Of a DNA stretch of 64,000 bases, positions 1 through 10,403 are shown piece after piece (the first letter of the stretch is position 1; each line of letters opens with the position of its first letter). Under the pieces are notes generated by a model. That model saw nothing but the letters and a program-made list of their open reading frames with translations. It ran no database searches and was not told the DNA's origin. This DNA is from Tomocerus qinae (Eukaryota > Arthropoda > Collembola > Entomobryomorpha > Tomoceridae), in contig CM034546.1 in assembly GCA_020055645.1 (NCBI GenBank), positions 7,812,001 to 7,876,000 of the forward strand. The letters are read 5' to 3'. The translations under genes and the position numbers were made by a program.

Positions 1-1744
1 TTGAGTCGGACTTTGTGACAAAACATGAAGCCGTTGTTTAATTCAACTTATAAGGTCGCGAAATTACGTCGATACGAAAAAGTAGACAAATTTCACATAA
101 AACAATCAACTGACAATATTTTTGACTAGTTTACTTACAGAGTTTTAAATTTCGAATGTAGCCAGCTGGATGTTTGATATATAAGCCATGACTTGTTCCC
201 ATAAACAAATCAGGCCACGAAACAGAAATATATACATACTTAGTAGTTCTCATTTAAGAAGCCGAAACAAGGTAACTTACCAGTAAAAGGTTCGGGCAGG
301 CACGAAACGTGACTATTTGTTATACATAACCAAGTCAAACGTATTAAGCCCAATGTCCTGTAACCCCGGTTTATTTAAAGACACAAATTGATAAAATGGG
401 AAAAATTGGTAAACTAATTAGTTTCAGACTTTTGTATCTATACGAATACAAACAGAAAGTCAATTGAAAATGAGAAAAATAATAACAGATAAATAAATTT
501 GTAAGATAATAAATCCCAAACTGGCAAACCTTCGTTATTTTTATGTACGTGTAGGAGTACATTTATTAACCAGTTTGGGCTCAAGCTTCTCATAGCTAAG
601 TATCTGTAGATAATATTTTATATATAAAGGTGTAGTGATTATGTGATTCATAAGGTTTAGAAGAAAACATTATAACCGTGTTTATAATAAGAACGTATTT
701 GTTGAAATTCAAAGTAGGAAACATCCTACTGGGTTTTTCCTGCTTGATATTTCCAACCCAAAAATCCGGCTTTTTCGGATTTTTTTATGTTCATTACTAA
801 AATCGGATGTTCATATTTAAGACCCAGAAACCCTAACTATAAAATTATTGTGAAACCCTTAATAATGGTTTAATAAGCACACGCTAGTCCTTTATGACAT
901 TACATTACCAGGTTAAAGGTATAGGTAATACCTGTAATACATTAGATGGAACTACCAACATAATATTCGTAATAATATCTCAACTCTGTCCACTGTTATA
1001 TACTTGACCATGTAAATATTCGTCTTGGCCAGTAGGAAATTCTTGGAACGGCTTTGAGCTGTCATTCTTCTTACCCATAAGCCATGACCATGGCCATATA
1101 AAATATTTAAACATGTTTTACCTAAACATTGTGTCACTAGGAGAAGAAAAACTTTACTGGCCCAAATGTGGTTTAGTTTAATTAACATACTACCTTCCAA
1201 CATGATAATGATTCTTGAAGTGAATACAGTAGAATGACAATGATATTATTTACCACTAATATTACAGTATTGGAGTCAGAAAATATTATTCTTTCAGTAG
1301 GTTGAAGTTGAAACACAAATGGATAAATGGAACACAAACACAGGCATCACATAATGTTGTACAGTTTTTAATGCAAAACTGGGAAATTATTTTTATTATA
1401 ATAATATATTTCAATGTATTAATTGACACATTTTCAATGACATCTGTTTCATTATTATTAATCTTCTTAGTAAATTTCAATTAATTGTGAATTTATCATG
1501 ATCATTTTAAGTTTACCAACAGGTAAGTATATTTTACGTGATGCTTAGCATTAGTCTTCACTATGGCAATTGCCAAATGTTATTACAGAAAAGGCATTTA
1601 CATTATTATTAAATTGGGTGAGTAATTTTCTTTCCTAAGTTAAAGTTATAATACGTAGTAATATACAAAATAAAATATTAGTGTTAATACTTTTCTTTTG
1701 TGTCAAGACCATGCAACCAAGGAGTGTTAACATTTTAGCATTGT
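1..1744. other. Decayed remnant of an earlier tandem copy; no gene seen
   Basis: No convincing coding region was found. Parts resemble the tail of the downstream duplication units. The stretch around 950-1280 (motifs such as CATAAGCCATG, followed by ATATTTAAACATGTTTT and GTGAATACAGTAGAAT) matches 12,958-13,260 in the same order. The stretch near 185-225 resembles 12,695-12,740. This suggests a third, older and more diverged copy of the unit running off the left edge. The short ORFs here have no recognisable family and are probably chance. Confidence 0.45.
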
Positions 1745-1944
1745 AGGGTATCGGGCAATTTCTTTTGTCTAAAGAGTAATAATTCTTGTAATATTTTAAC
1801 CATCTTTTGTTAGCTTAACGTAAAATCACTTGGCGCTGCTTTTCATTCGCCCGAAGAGGTTAAGTTTTCGAACTATTTCCTTAAAATTAACCAAAAAGAG
1901 CTTAGCAAAATTATGTACAGTAGACAAAAAATTCGTGTGACTAC

Positions 1945-2333
1945 CTGTGTTCTGCAATTATGTTGTCCCTCCTGGCGATTTCCTGTTTAAGGCTTTCAAC
2001 TTGAAGTTGAAGCTTTCTCACTTTTTCCATCTGTAGAAACATATTTTATTAGTACTACCGCAAATTTTAGAAGAAAATAAACCTTTACCATCCTTTCCAG
2101 TCTGTGCATAACAATATATAAGTGGCATTTAAGTTTCTCATAGATTTCATTATCCAAGTAATTGTCTAATTTGAAATTACTTACCAAATTGGTTGATGCA
2201 AAGGATGATTTTGAAAATGTATCTTCTTCATCAGAAGACGAAGAAGAGGAAGTCTGGCTTTCCATTTTCCGACACCAAGTATTGGGCGAATCAGATGTTT
2301 TCTCTGCTACGGTTGAATTCGGTCTGGCAGCAT
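1945..2333 (-). CDS. Partial gene: two exons of a small acidic, coiled-coil protein
   Basis: Not a recognised family. Exon A (2333 to 2089) follows a CTCTGTAG acceptor. It encodes a serine-rich acidic stretch (a run of six Ser then Asp-Glu-Glu-Asp) and then a hydrophilic helix. It ends at a GTAAAG donor in phase 0. Exon B (2030 to 1945) follows TTTCTACAG and encodes a helix with heptad-spaced hydrophobics (MEKVRKLQLQVESLKQEIA), typical of a coiled coil. It ends at CAG/GTAGTC. Both exons are preserved in order in unit 2, where exon A is damaged. I could not find the first exon or the 3' end, so the gene is partial. It lies 480 bp beyond the IR stop on the same strand. Confidence 0.5.
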
Positions 2334-2816
2334 CTACAGAGGCTTTTAACAATAATGAAAATCAGTTTTATAAACCATTACCACGAATTAAAACAATATA
2401 CTGTGAAAGTCTAATGTGAATGCTTATAAACCCCTTTTCCTTCCTATTCAACTAAATCTATTTCCTGTCCACTCTACCTACCTTTAGAATAATGTTAAAA
2501 TCAAAAAATTAAATCATAAAAGCTGTTACTAGATGTTTACAATAAATGTTATATTAAGAAATTTTCCATGAAATTGAACTATGGAAAAATGAAATGAAAC
2601 TTATAAAATAAATACCTTATTGAATGTTACAAAAAACATATACGACGAGCATGAGTTTTAGTAAGAAATATAACGTATGTTATTTATATTTATCATTTAT
2701 TTTAAATATTTAACTTTTCAGTTTTAAAAGATTGTCCAATTTTTTGTGAAATGTTTGAAATACAATGTCGGGCTATATCTGTCATCCTATGATAATTTAA
2801 ATAATGATTGAACTAT

Positions 2817-4769
2817 TCATTGAAACATCTTACGCCATTCAGAGACATCATCGTTTGCAAATGGAAAGACACGATTTGGAATTCTAATTTTCGCAGTGAT
2901 CATCTTTAGTTTTTTTAAAAACCTTAAGGTGTGTAATTGTAAAGTATAATGCCACATCCTTTCTAGGGACAGCGTAAAGAAAGACCCAATTATGATGTAT
3001 CCACAAACAAAGAAAATTGTATGAATCTTCATCGAAAGATTAATAGCCACTGTCTGAGACTCTTGGTGCTTCAGTTTTGAATGTGTTATTATGCTCTTCA
3101 AATTAATTTTAAAATAGATTTGTTGCTTAAAATATTTTAAAAAGCCTCTTTCTTGAATAGTCTGAAAATATGAATGGAATTTGTAGCGGTAGCAATTTTT
3201 GAATGTATAAGAAACAGGAACAGCAAGACCTGTTTCTTTTACTGTCATACAGACTCCTTCTAAAGATATTATGGATGGGATTAAGGGCACGAGAAATTCA
3301 CTCCCCTCTTTCTGAATTACGGCAAATATTTTCAATAAAAAGTTGGTCAACAACTTCCAAGTAAATTTCTGTAATCCCATTTTTCTGTCATTAAGAGATG
3401 CATCGGTTTCCCAATCGATTATGTAAACACTTTTATTATATCTATCCAATATTTTATATTTCTCAAAATATTCGGGTCTCTCTTGGTACAATCCCTGAAT
3501 GATGTCTTTCTGCAATAAAAACCTGTATCCATTGTCGACGAGATCTTTAAAGTCAACAAATTGTTTTCTGTCGGGTGGTGCAATAATCTCGCTTGTTATC
3601 CACGTTTCATATTGAGTAGCAATTACAAATCCCATCGACACAATTACCAAATACAAAATGTTTCTCCCTTTATTGACAACATCCTGATTTAGAAGAACGG
3701 CTATTGTGGACAAAAATATTATTTGTATTCTCTGGTATAAAGAAGTAATTTTGAAGCTCAAAACATAAAATGAAACCGCTATTAGTGAGAATAGCAGCCA
3801 CCAGCAATAATCATCAAAAGTATTTTGAACTAGAACTGTCAAAGGAGTGTCGAGGAAATGATGTTTGGCTTCACAATAAAACGGAATAATTTCTCGAAAG
3901 TATTCGATGAAAAGAGTTTGATACCAATCTATGTTATAAGTCTCCACCACATCCCCAAACATATTAATTTCTCCATACAGTTTATGTTCTTTTACATATT
4001 CATATCTCTTTGCATAGACCGCAGTAAAGTTCAATCTCTCAGCCATCAATTCAACAGCTCTCACTGAATTATCACAACTATATCCCATTTTCATTGTTGA
4101 GTAGATTGTTTTCCGGCATATTGGCAGTTTCATAGGACCATTGAACCAAAAGTAGCCAAAATAACCACCAATAGAAAGACCATTAAGATTGCCATTTAAA
4201 GTAGTCCAAATCTTTTCCCATTCTTGCTCGGATAATCCATCTTTGATTCGATAAAGAAATAAACCCTCATTTCCTGAATTGTAGAGAATTGGAGTGTAGA
4301 CTGAATATTTGTTCCCTCCTTTCATTGCAAATATGAAAAAAGGAGCCACCAAAAATTGAATGAGGAAAAATCCCAAATTTAAATCATTTGATTTCAATTC
4401 ATCTTTGATGACAATTATAAATCTTGAATCTCGACGATTTATTTCTTTTCCGAAGTATAAAACCAGATCTGCCAAAGTGGAGTATGAATTCATTAGAATA
4501 TTTACACTGCACAAATTTCTTGAAAGATCCCGTGGATTATTCCAATGACGACCAAAAAGGGATATGTTATACATGGATTTTGCTAAGGTCCAGGGTTGAC
4601 CATTTTGGTTAGACATTATAAAATCTGTCTGCCACTCGGATTGGCCAAACGTGATCATGTTGAAGTCACAATTACTATAAAATGACAAACTTTGGAAACA
4701 TTGGACATTATTGATGACAATAGCAGTTAATAAAAATTGGATAACGGGGATGATAAAATACATTCTCAT
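2817..4769 (-). CDS. Divergent ionotropic receptor (IR), unit 1 copy
   Basis: 650 residues, one exon, ATG at 4769. It opens with a hydrophobic signal peptide (about 1-25, ending near NNVQC). An extracellular ligand-binding region follows, then a ligand-gated channel core: M1 about 321-340 (after QNTFDDYCWWLL), a pore/M2 segment about 348-360 (STIAVLLNQD), M3 about 371-392 followed by WITSEIIAPPD, the second ligand-binding lobe, and M4 about 583-603 (HTIFFVCGYIIIGSFFTL). The SYTANLAAF-type M3 signature of glutamate receptors is absent, as expected for divergent chemosensory IRs. Probable role: a ligand-gated cation channel in the dendritic membrane of chemosensory neurons. The ligand cannot be inferred. 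The paralogue at 10,404-12,356 is the same length and is collinear along almost its whole length. No frameshift is visible, so it is probably functional. Confidence 0.85.
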   Translation of the reverse strand: MRMYFIIPVIQFLLTAIVINNVQCFQSLSFYSNCDFNMITFGQSEWQTDFIMSNQNGQPWTLAKSMYNISLFGRHWNNPRDLSRNLCSVNILMNSYSTLADLVLYFGKEINRRDSRFIIVIKDELKSNDLNLGFFLIQFLVAPFFIFAMKGGNKYSVYTPILYNSGNEGLFLYRIKDGLSEQEWEKIWTTLNGNLNGLSIGGYFGYFWFNGPMKLPICRKTIYSTMKMGYSCDNSVRAVELMAERLNFTAVYAKRYEYVKEHKLYGEINMFGDVVETYNIDWYQTLFIEYFREIIPFYCEAKHHFLDTPLTVLVQNTFDDYCWWLLFSLIAVSFYVLSFKITSLYQRIQIIFLSTIAVLLNQDVVNKGRNILYLVIVSMGFVIATQYETWITSEIIAPPDRKQFVDFKDLVDNGYRFLLQKDIIQGLYQERPEYFEKYKILDRYNKSVYIIDWETDASLNDRKMGLQKFTWKLLTNFLLKIFAVIQKEGSEFLVPLIPSIISLEGVCMTVKETGLAVPVSYTFKNCYRYKFHSYFQTIQERGFLKYFKQQIYFKINLKSIITHSKLKHQESQTVAINLSMKIHTIFFVCGYIIIGSFFTLSLERMWHYTLQLHTLRFLKKLKMITAKIRIPNRVFPFANDDVSEWRKMFQ

Positions 4770-5143
4770 ATGAATTTTGTTGAATCAAAAGCTTTGAAAA
4801 TTATTCTATCATTTGAAAAAGTAGACAATGTCGAATGTCTAAGGTCAATTCTGTTACTAAGATAGTTAGTTATGTTATAAGCACAGAAGATTTCCTTCAA
4901 TGAATATTACACCGTTTAATATAAATCAATTCAGAATGATTGTCTTAACTCAAGTGGTCCACTAAATGGATATGTTCGTTAACACTAACAATAAATTCAA
5001 CTAAAGATGAAAAACCACATTATACTTATAATTACTTGTTTTTAATAGCAGTTTCTCACATGTTTCTCTTATCTATAAGCCTAAGTCATATCAAATATTT
5101 AAGCGTGTTTTGGCAAAAGTCACAGAGACACGAAGTACTTTGC

Positions 5144-5151
5144 TGACGTCA
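5144..5151. promoter_or_regulatory. CRE/MARE-like TGACGTCA, unit 1 proximal site
   Basis: Palindromic TGACGTCA within TTTGCTGACGTCAAT, about 375 bp upstream of the IR start. TGACGTCA is the bZIP CRE core, and TGCTGACGTCA resembles half of a Maf recognition element. Its conservation in both duplicates makes it a candidate regulatory site. Function is inferred. Confidence 0.35.
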
Positions 5152-5538
5152 ATCCGTTTTTCTTGGCTTTCCGCCTTCTAACATTGTAATGATGATTCGC
5201 AATACAGTATACAGTAATATACACCACTGCACTACTAATACATATAACTGATATTTTAGCAATAGAATCACTAATATTATTACTATTCAATGTGTTTTTA
5301 ATAAGTAGGTAAGAGATATTAAGCATAGCTTATTCAAACACACTCAGTTGGACAAGAAAGTTGACTACATACATAATTTAAAGAAGTTAACATTAGCAGC
5401 CTCAGCTCGTACCTCTGCAGGCTTTATTTATTATTACAACGATGGCGGAAATGGTAAAAATGGTATTTAATTTGCACGTTTGAAATAATGGAGGAAGAAA
5501 TTTTATGAACATTTGTTGTTATGGTTATACTAAAAATA

Positions 5539-6059
5539 CGGGCAACTGGTTGAGAGCAAGAAAATTAAGACATGTCGTACCTAAGTTTACCAAAAGTCAG
5601 TGTTGGCTCAGCTAAGATTAAATAAAGGTATATTTAGATTAAGAATAAGAAATAATAATTACACATTGGATATTGACAAGATATGCTCGATGTGTAACTT
5701 AGATCAAACTGAAGATTTGTATCTTTGAATGTCAAATTCACCAGGGCCCTAGAAACATAACTCTCAAGAATCAACAATCTCTGAATGATGGTAATCGGGA
5801 TAATTTCTTTAATGTGCTTATTGATTTAGATAAAAACAATATAATTAAAATTATAAACTGTTATTTGCAGTCATAGCAGACGTAAATTACTCATAACTTT
5901 AGATACTTAAGCTACCGGCCACTGTTCTATATTATGAAGATAGGAATTCATCAATTCCTATCCAGCATTACCAGGTTAAATTTATGAACTTATAAAATAT
6001 AAATTATTGTGTTATATGGATTTTTCTTTCAAGAGCTAAATAAATAAATTTCTACATTC
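5539..6059 (+). mobile_element. 5'-truncated LINE (non-LTR retrotransposon) fragment
   Basis: A 521-bp insertion absent from unit 2 and flanked by a perfect 13-bp target duplication, TATACTAAAAATA (5526-5538 and 6060-6072). Read on the plus strand it contains broken coding for the C-terminal tail of a LINE polyprotein: LRLNKGIFRLRIRNNNYTLD, then a Cys-x2-Cys cluster (KICSMCNL). Such a post-RT tail is usual in several LINE clades. It ends with an AATAAATAAAT-type tail. It inserted after the segmental duplication and is dead on arrival because of 5' truncation and a stop codon. Confidence 0.8.
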
Positions 6060-6318
6060 TATACTAAAAATATTGAAAAGGGTGAAGAAATTGAAAATGA
6101 AGATTAAAACAGCTTTACCTTACCAGATCACTAAAAAAATATTTGTGATGGATGAAAAATATATAAAAAGTTCTCGAAAGAAAGAACCCTGTTTGTCTCA
6201 AACCAAAGAACCTTATCTTTAAGCAATGTTAATACAAGGGATTTCTTAGCATCTAACCTCTATTATAAATTTAGTGGTGTTTGAGCTCAGCTCAATTCTG
6301 AGAAGCGAAGGTCTTTGC

Positions 6319-6326
6319 TGACGTCA
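6319..6326. promoter_or_regulatory. CRE/MARE-like TGACGTCA, unit 1 distal site
   Basis: Second TGACGTCA in unit 1, in the context TTTGCTGACGTCAAACC. The flanking sequence resembles that of the proximal site, so the two may descend from an older internal duplication. Confidence 0.3.
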
Positions 6327-8124
6327 AACCTATTTTTTTGATATTACTCTCCACCTTGATCATAATCGATTATTGGTTCTAGACAAAGGAGTTGAGTAAA
6401 ACTGGAAAGGAATAAAATTAAAAGAAAATTTACCTATAAAATGAATACATGTATACAATGTGATCACAAATGTTCTTCAAATCTATAGGTACTTTTATTT
6501 TAGGCTAGCATCTGACAACGGCATCATGATTTATGATAATTAATGTATTTTACAAAATATTGTTACCGTATATTAAATAGTAGAATTCGAATCACAGCTG
6601 ATTTGAGGAATTACATTTGGTACGAGGAATAAAAGAAGGTAGTTTTGATTTATTGAATCAATTTTAATTCCATATTTTTCAAGCATGATATCTATATATA
6701 AAAGGCAGTTTAGTTTATAATGAAATGACTGTTACTCTTAGGATGCTAAGAGCTTCTAAGACTATTTATCTTCTATGGCTCTGCTGGTGTGAAGACACTA
6801 GAAACATTCCCCGTATCTTTCCAGTTGGAACAAATACGACAGCTTTGACTATCTCGTTTTGGGACTGTCGAATAAATTCTTGCAGGAACATCTGAACAAT
6901 TTTTGGAGTTGTCTTTGTCCATAGCCTACGGAATGTTTCGATATAATCCAAAAGATTCCAAAACGTATATTTAGATATTCCTATCTAAATATACGTTTAC
7001 ATCTATCCAATCTTCCTAGTTTTAATCTCCCAAGATAATCCATCCTGTATATTTATTGATTCTGCGTTATTTTAAATCGCTTTCTCATCTTGTAAAACGA
7101 AGTATTTCAACCATTCTTAGAGTCGAATTACAGACGTTTCACCAATTTTCATCAAAATCGGAGATCAAATTTTTGCTGATTTCGAAATTTAGAGCAAACC
7201 ATCATAAAAGTTCAAATAATTAGCACCTCTGATTTTGATGAAAATGGGTGGATAATAATGATAACTAATGCTATTCTAGGATAGGCTGTGAAACCCTCTT
7301 TTTAGGAATTGAAAGGTTTGTGGCCTGTAATCAATAATAATTCAGAAACATAGAAAACAGTTAGTTTTTCCTGCCTTTTATTGTTATTGATTGATTTGAA
7401 CCCTAGAAGGACAAGTACCTTAATTAGTGTAACTTAGGATGTGGCCAAATCGATTGGGGTTAACCATTTTTTGTATCATTTCCGGTTCAGGGGCCTGAAT
7501 AGTCATTTTACACCCCCAAGAAGATTAAACTCGTCAATATTTTTTAGTTCCTCTCCATTTTTAGACTCTCTTTTTCTTATTTAAGACATTACCTTAAAAA
7601 TACCATATTTGGAGGATATTTAACGAGTTCTTTTGAATGAGCTGTTTAAGTTATTCAAAAAGTGGCATAGAAAACATGATGAACAGACAATTCGGTCTAG
7701 TATAAATACAACAATCGAGTACGTCTGTCATTTTATTACTTACGAGTCATATTGGATCGTCAATTAGTATTGTAATCACTGCATTAATAATTAATATAAC
7801 TAGACAAAAATGCATAAACTGCAGAAATATAAAGATAATATTCGCAGTCTAATATCTAAGTAATCTCTATTGTACAGAGAAAATTTACTTCTAAAAGTTT
7901 AGCTGCATGGTAGACCAGACTACAGGGGAATTTCTTTTGTCTTAAGAGTAATGATTCTTATAATATTTTAACCATCTTTAATCGGGTTAAACGTAAAATT
8001 TGTTAGCGTTGCTTTTCATTCAGCAGATGTAGTTAGGTTTTGAATTATTTCCCTAAAATTAACAAAAGAGACATTAGCAAAATTATGTAAAGTAATAAAG
8101 TAGACAAAAAACTCGATTGCCTAC

Positions 8125-8498
8125 CTTTGCGTTTCAATTATGTTGTCCTTCCCGGCGATTTCCTGTTTAAGGCTTTCAACTTGAAGTCGAAGCTTTCGCA
8201 AACCTTCCATCTGTAGAAAATGTTTTATTAGTACTTCTGTTACATCCACAAATTTTAGAAGAAATTAAACACTACTTTCCAGTCTGTGCACAGCAATTTA
8301 AGGTGGCATTTACGATGTTCATCATTTTATTATTCAGGTAATTGTAAAATTCGAAATTACTAACCAAATTGGTTGATTCACTTGCATTTTCTTTCTCGTA
8401 AGACGAAGAAGAGCAAGTCTGGTTTTCCCTGCTCCGACAGCCAGTGTTACTCAAATCAGATATTTTCTCTGCTATTCTCGAATTCGGTCTGATGGTAT
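8125..8498 (-). pseudogene. Damaged copy of the coiled-coil exons
   Basis: Counterpart of 1945-2333. Exon B (8210 to 8125) keeps its acceptor, open frame, coiled-coil pattern (RKLRLQVESLKQEIAGKDNI) and GTAGGC donor. Exon A (from 8498) has lost part of the acidic/serine region and has small deletions near its 3' end. Four bases at the donor (the GATG of unit 1) are missing, so the reading frame no longer joins exon B. It is probably a decaying copy, unless an alternative splice rescues it. Confidence 0.5.
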
Positions 8499-8637
8499 CT
8501 ACAGAGGCTTTAAACAATATAATTAAACAGTTTTATAACAAATGTCTATGAATTAAAACAGTAAACTGAGAAACCCGAATGCGACGAAAATGCTTTTAAA
8601 ACTGTTGTTCATTCTATTCCACCCCTTCCTTTCTATC

Positions 8638-9592
8638 AACAATAAATGGAATCTCTAAAGCTTCAATCGTGATTTTACGTATTTCTGTAATAGTATTCCA
8701 TCAACTGAAAATTCGAGTTTAAAAAAATATTTAATGATTATCCTCGTGTAAGTGGATACACTATTAAAGTGGGAAACATTCACCATACAACACAATAATA
8801 ATCTTCTTCGAAAAAATCCCCTTTATGCTCTAGTGGCTAGTGTTTAGAGGGGCATGGCCCCTTTTAAATACGTGTTTATCTCTCATCACCCACTTAGTTC
8901 TGCAGATTTATTTTTAGGCATAGCTAAGTAGGGCCAAAATTCTATTTTCTGTAACCATAGATAGATAATCTCAGATCCCGAGGCACGATATAGCAAAGAA
9001 ATCTGAAATGGTCGATCAAGTTCGAAAACGTAGAAGCAGATTTAAAAATCCTTTAAAATAAGATATATGTAATCGATGTCATATTAAAATGAAATTATGT
9101 TTCTCCCAAATTAGAAATAAATATTTCTAGTGTTTTCAAACTATTTAGGGGTGCTTAAGCACAGTAGCATCCCACTCCTCCCACTAAATACGCCCTTGGT
9201 TGCAGAACTATTCACAAGCAAATAATGTGTCCTAGCGTTTTATGTTACAATCACTCAACATTCTTTTCTCGTTTTCTGTGTCATTGATTCTCTTGATTTT
9301 AAAGGTGCATTTTAGAAATTGGGCTATTTAATTACTGGGGATGAGATTCATGAGTAAAGTTAAATATTAATCACGCCGTCTTAAAATCTGCATCGCTTTA
9401 GAAAATAATATCGAAGTTTGGCATATTCATCAGTGATATACACGAAAAATAACCGCTAAGCAAGCCTTCTTGAACTTTGGTATTTTAATAGTATATTATT
9501 CTGAATCTAATTATTAGCTCAAAAACCATTAACCAGGAATATTGTTGCAGATATTTTTGTCATACCGTATTAATAACTTCATAAAAATTTAG
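8638..9592. other. Unit-2-specific insertion of unknown type
   Basis: About 950 bp with no match in unit 1, lying between sequences that are contiguous there (near 2450). It has no long ORF. A segment near 9150-9215, read on the minus strand, resembles the GCGTATTTAG-type hAT end seen at 32,070, so it may be a decayed DNA transposon. Clean ends and a target duplication were not found. Confidence 0.4.
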
Positions 9593-9967
9593 TCAATCTA
9601 TTTCCTGTTCTTTCTATCCATGGTCAGAATAATGTTTGTGATAAGTAAAATGTCCCAATCGTAAAAATTAAACCATAAAAGCTGTTGCTAGAGCTTTTCA
9701 ATAAATATTATTTTAAGAAATTTTCCACGCAAACGAATTATTTCAAATAAATGAAACACAAATCCGTTTTGGAGTGTTTCAAATAAATGAACCACAAATA
9801 CGTTTTGAAACGTTTCAAATAAATACTACAAGTATGTGTATTAGTAAGCAATATCACGTAATTTATATTTAACATTTATTTTAAATATTTAACTTCTCGA
9901 TTTTAAAAACGTACCTATTTATTTTTGCGAAATATTTCAAATACAATGTTGGGCTATCTGACTGTCA

Positions 9968-10092
9968 CAGGGCATGAAAAACCCATGGGTTTTTGGTTTT
10001 CAGTAGAAAAAACCCTGGGTTTTTCAGCAAAAACCCTGGGTTTTTGCTGTTTACTACCCAAAAACCCGGGTTTTTGGGTCTTTCATGCTCTG
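9968..10092. mobile_element. hAT-like MITE, 125 bp
   Basis: Imperfect 18-bp terminal inverted repeats (CAGGGCATGAAAAACCCA at the left; reverse complement of the right end CAGAGCATGAAAGACCCA). Exact 8-bp duplications GACTGTCA flank it (9960-9967 and 10,093-10,100). The interior is alternating AAAACCC/GGGTTTTT runs that could fold extensively. An 8-bp duplication and a CAGGG start are the hAT hallmark. The insertion is absent from unit 1. Non-coding. Confidence 0.85.
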
Positions 10093-10100
10093 GACTGTCA

Positions 10101-10358
10101 TCAGAGTTGCGAATATTCCCATTTCCCACCCCACTTTGTTGGACGTCCGGGAAATGCGGGAAATTGTGGTAAATGGGAAATAGTGGGAATTAGTGGGAAA
10201 TATGGGAAATAAAGCCCAAAAATTTGAATGTTGGCGCTATTTTGGCTCTATTTCCCACTATTTCCCACACTACCAATTTCCCACTCCATTTTGATACCCA
10301 CATTTCCCAGTGGGAAATGGGAAGCTTCCCGTTAGTGGTATTTCCCAGTCGAAACCTT
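10101..10358. mobile_element. Second hAT-like MITE, abutting the first
   Basis: 258 bp between a GACTGTCA shared with the previous MITE (10,093-10,100) and a third GACTGTCA (10,359-10,366). Its interior is rich in GTGGGAAAT and its complement, giving a long self-complementary structure. The termini (CAGAGTTGCGA at the left, AAGGTTTCGA on the reverse strand of the right end) match only partly. It is absent from unit 1, where the flanking sequence is continuous. Confidence 0.7.
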
Positions 10359-10403
10359 GACTGTCATCTTATGGTCATATTTAAATAATGACAGAATTAT
10401 TCA

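Larger units (their letters stand above)
1745..7625. repeat. Segmental duplication unit 1
   Basis: This block aligns in order with 7,920-15,155. The shared order is: a stretch with TAATATTTTAACCATCTTT, coiled-coil exons, an IR gene, a TGACGTCA block, a block with ACAACGATGGC, a second TGACGTCA block, and a final stretch ending near GGAGGATATTTAA. Identity is highest in the IR coding region and moderate in noncoding DNA. Boundaries were placed by eye and are accurate to tens of bases. Unit 1 has a private LINE insertion at 5539-6059 that unit 2 lacks. Confidence 0.8.

Noticed and set aside
5120-5326. 68-codon ORF with a hydrophobic segment
   Set aside because: The frame is not preserved in the unit 2 counterpart, so it is probably chance.
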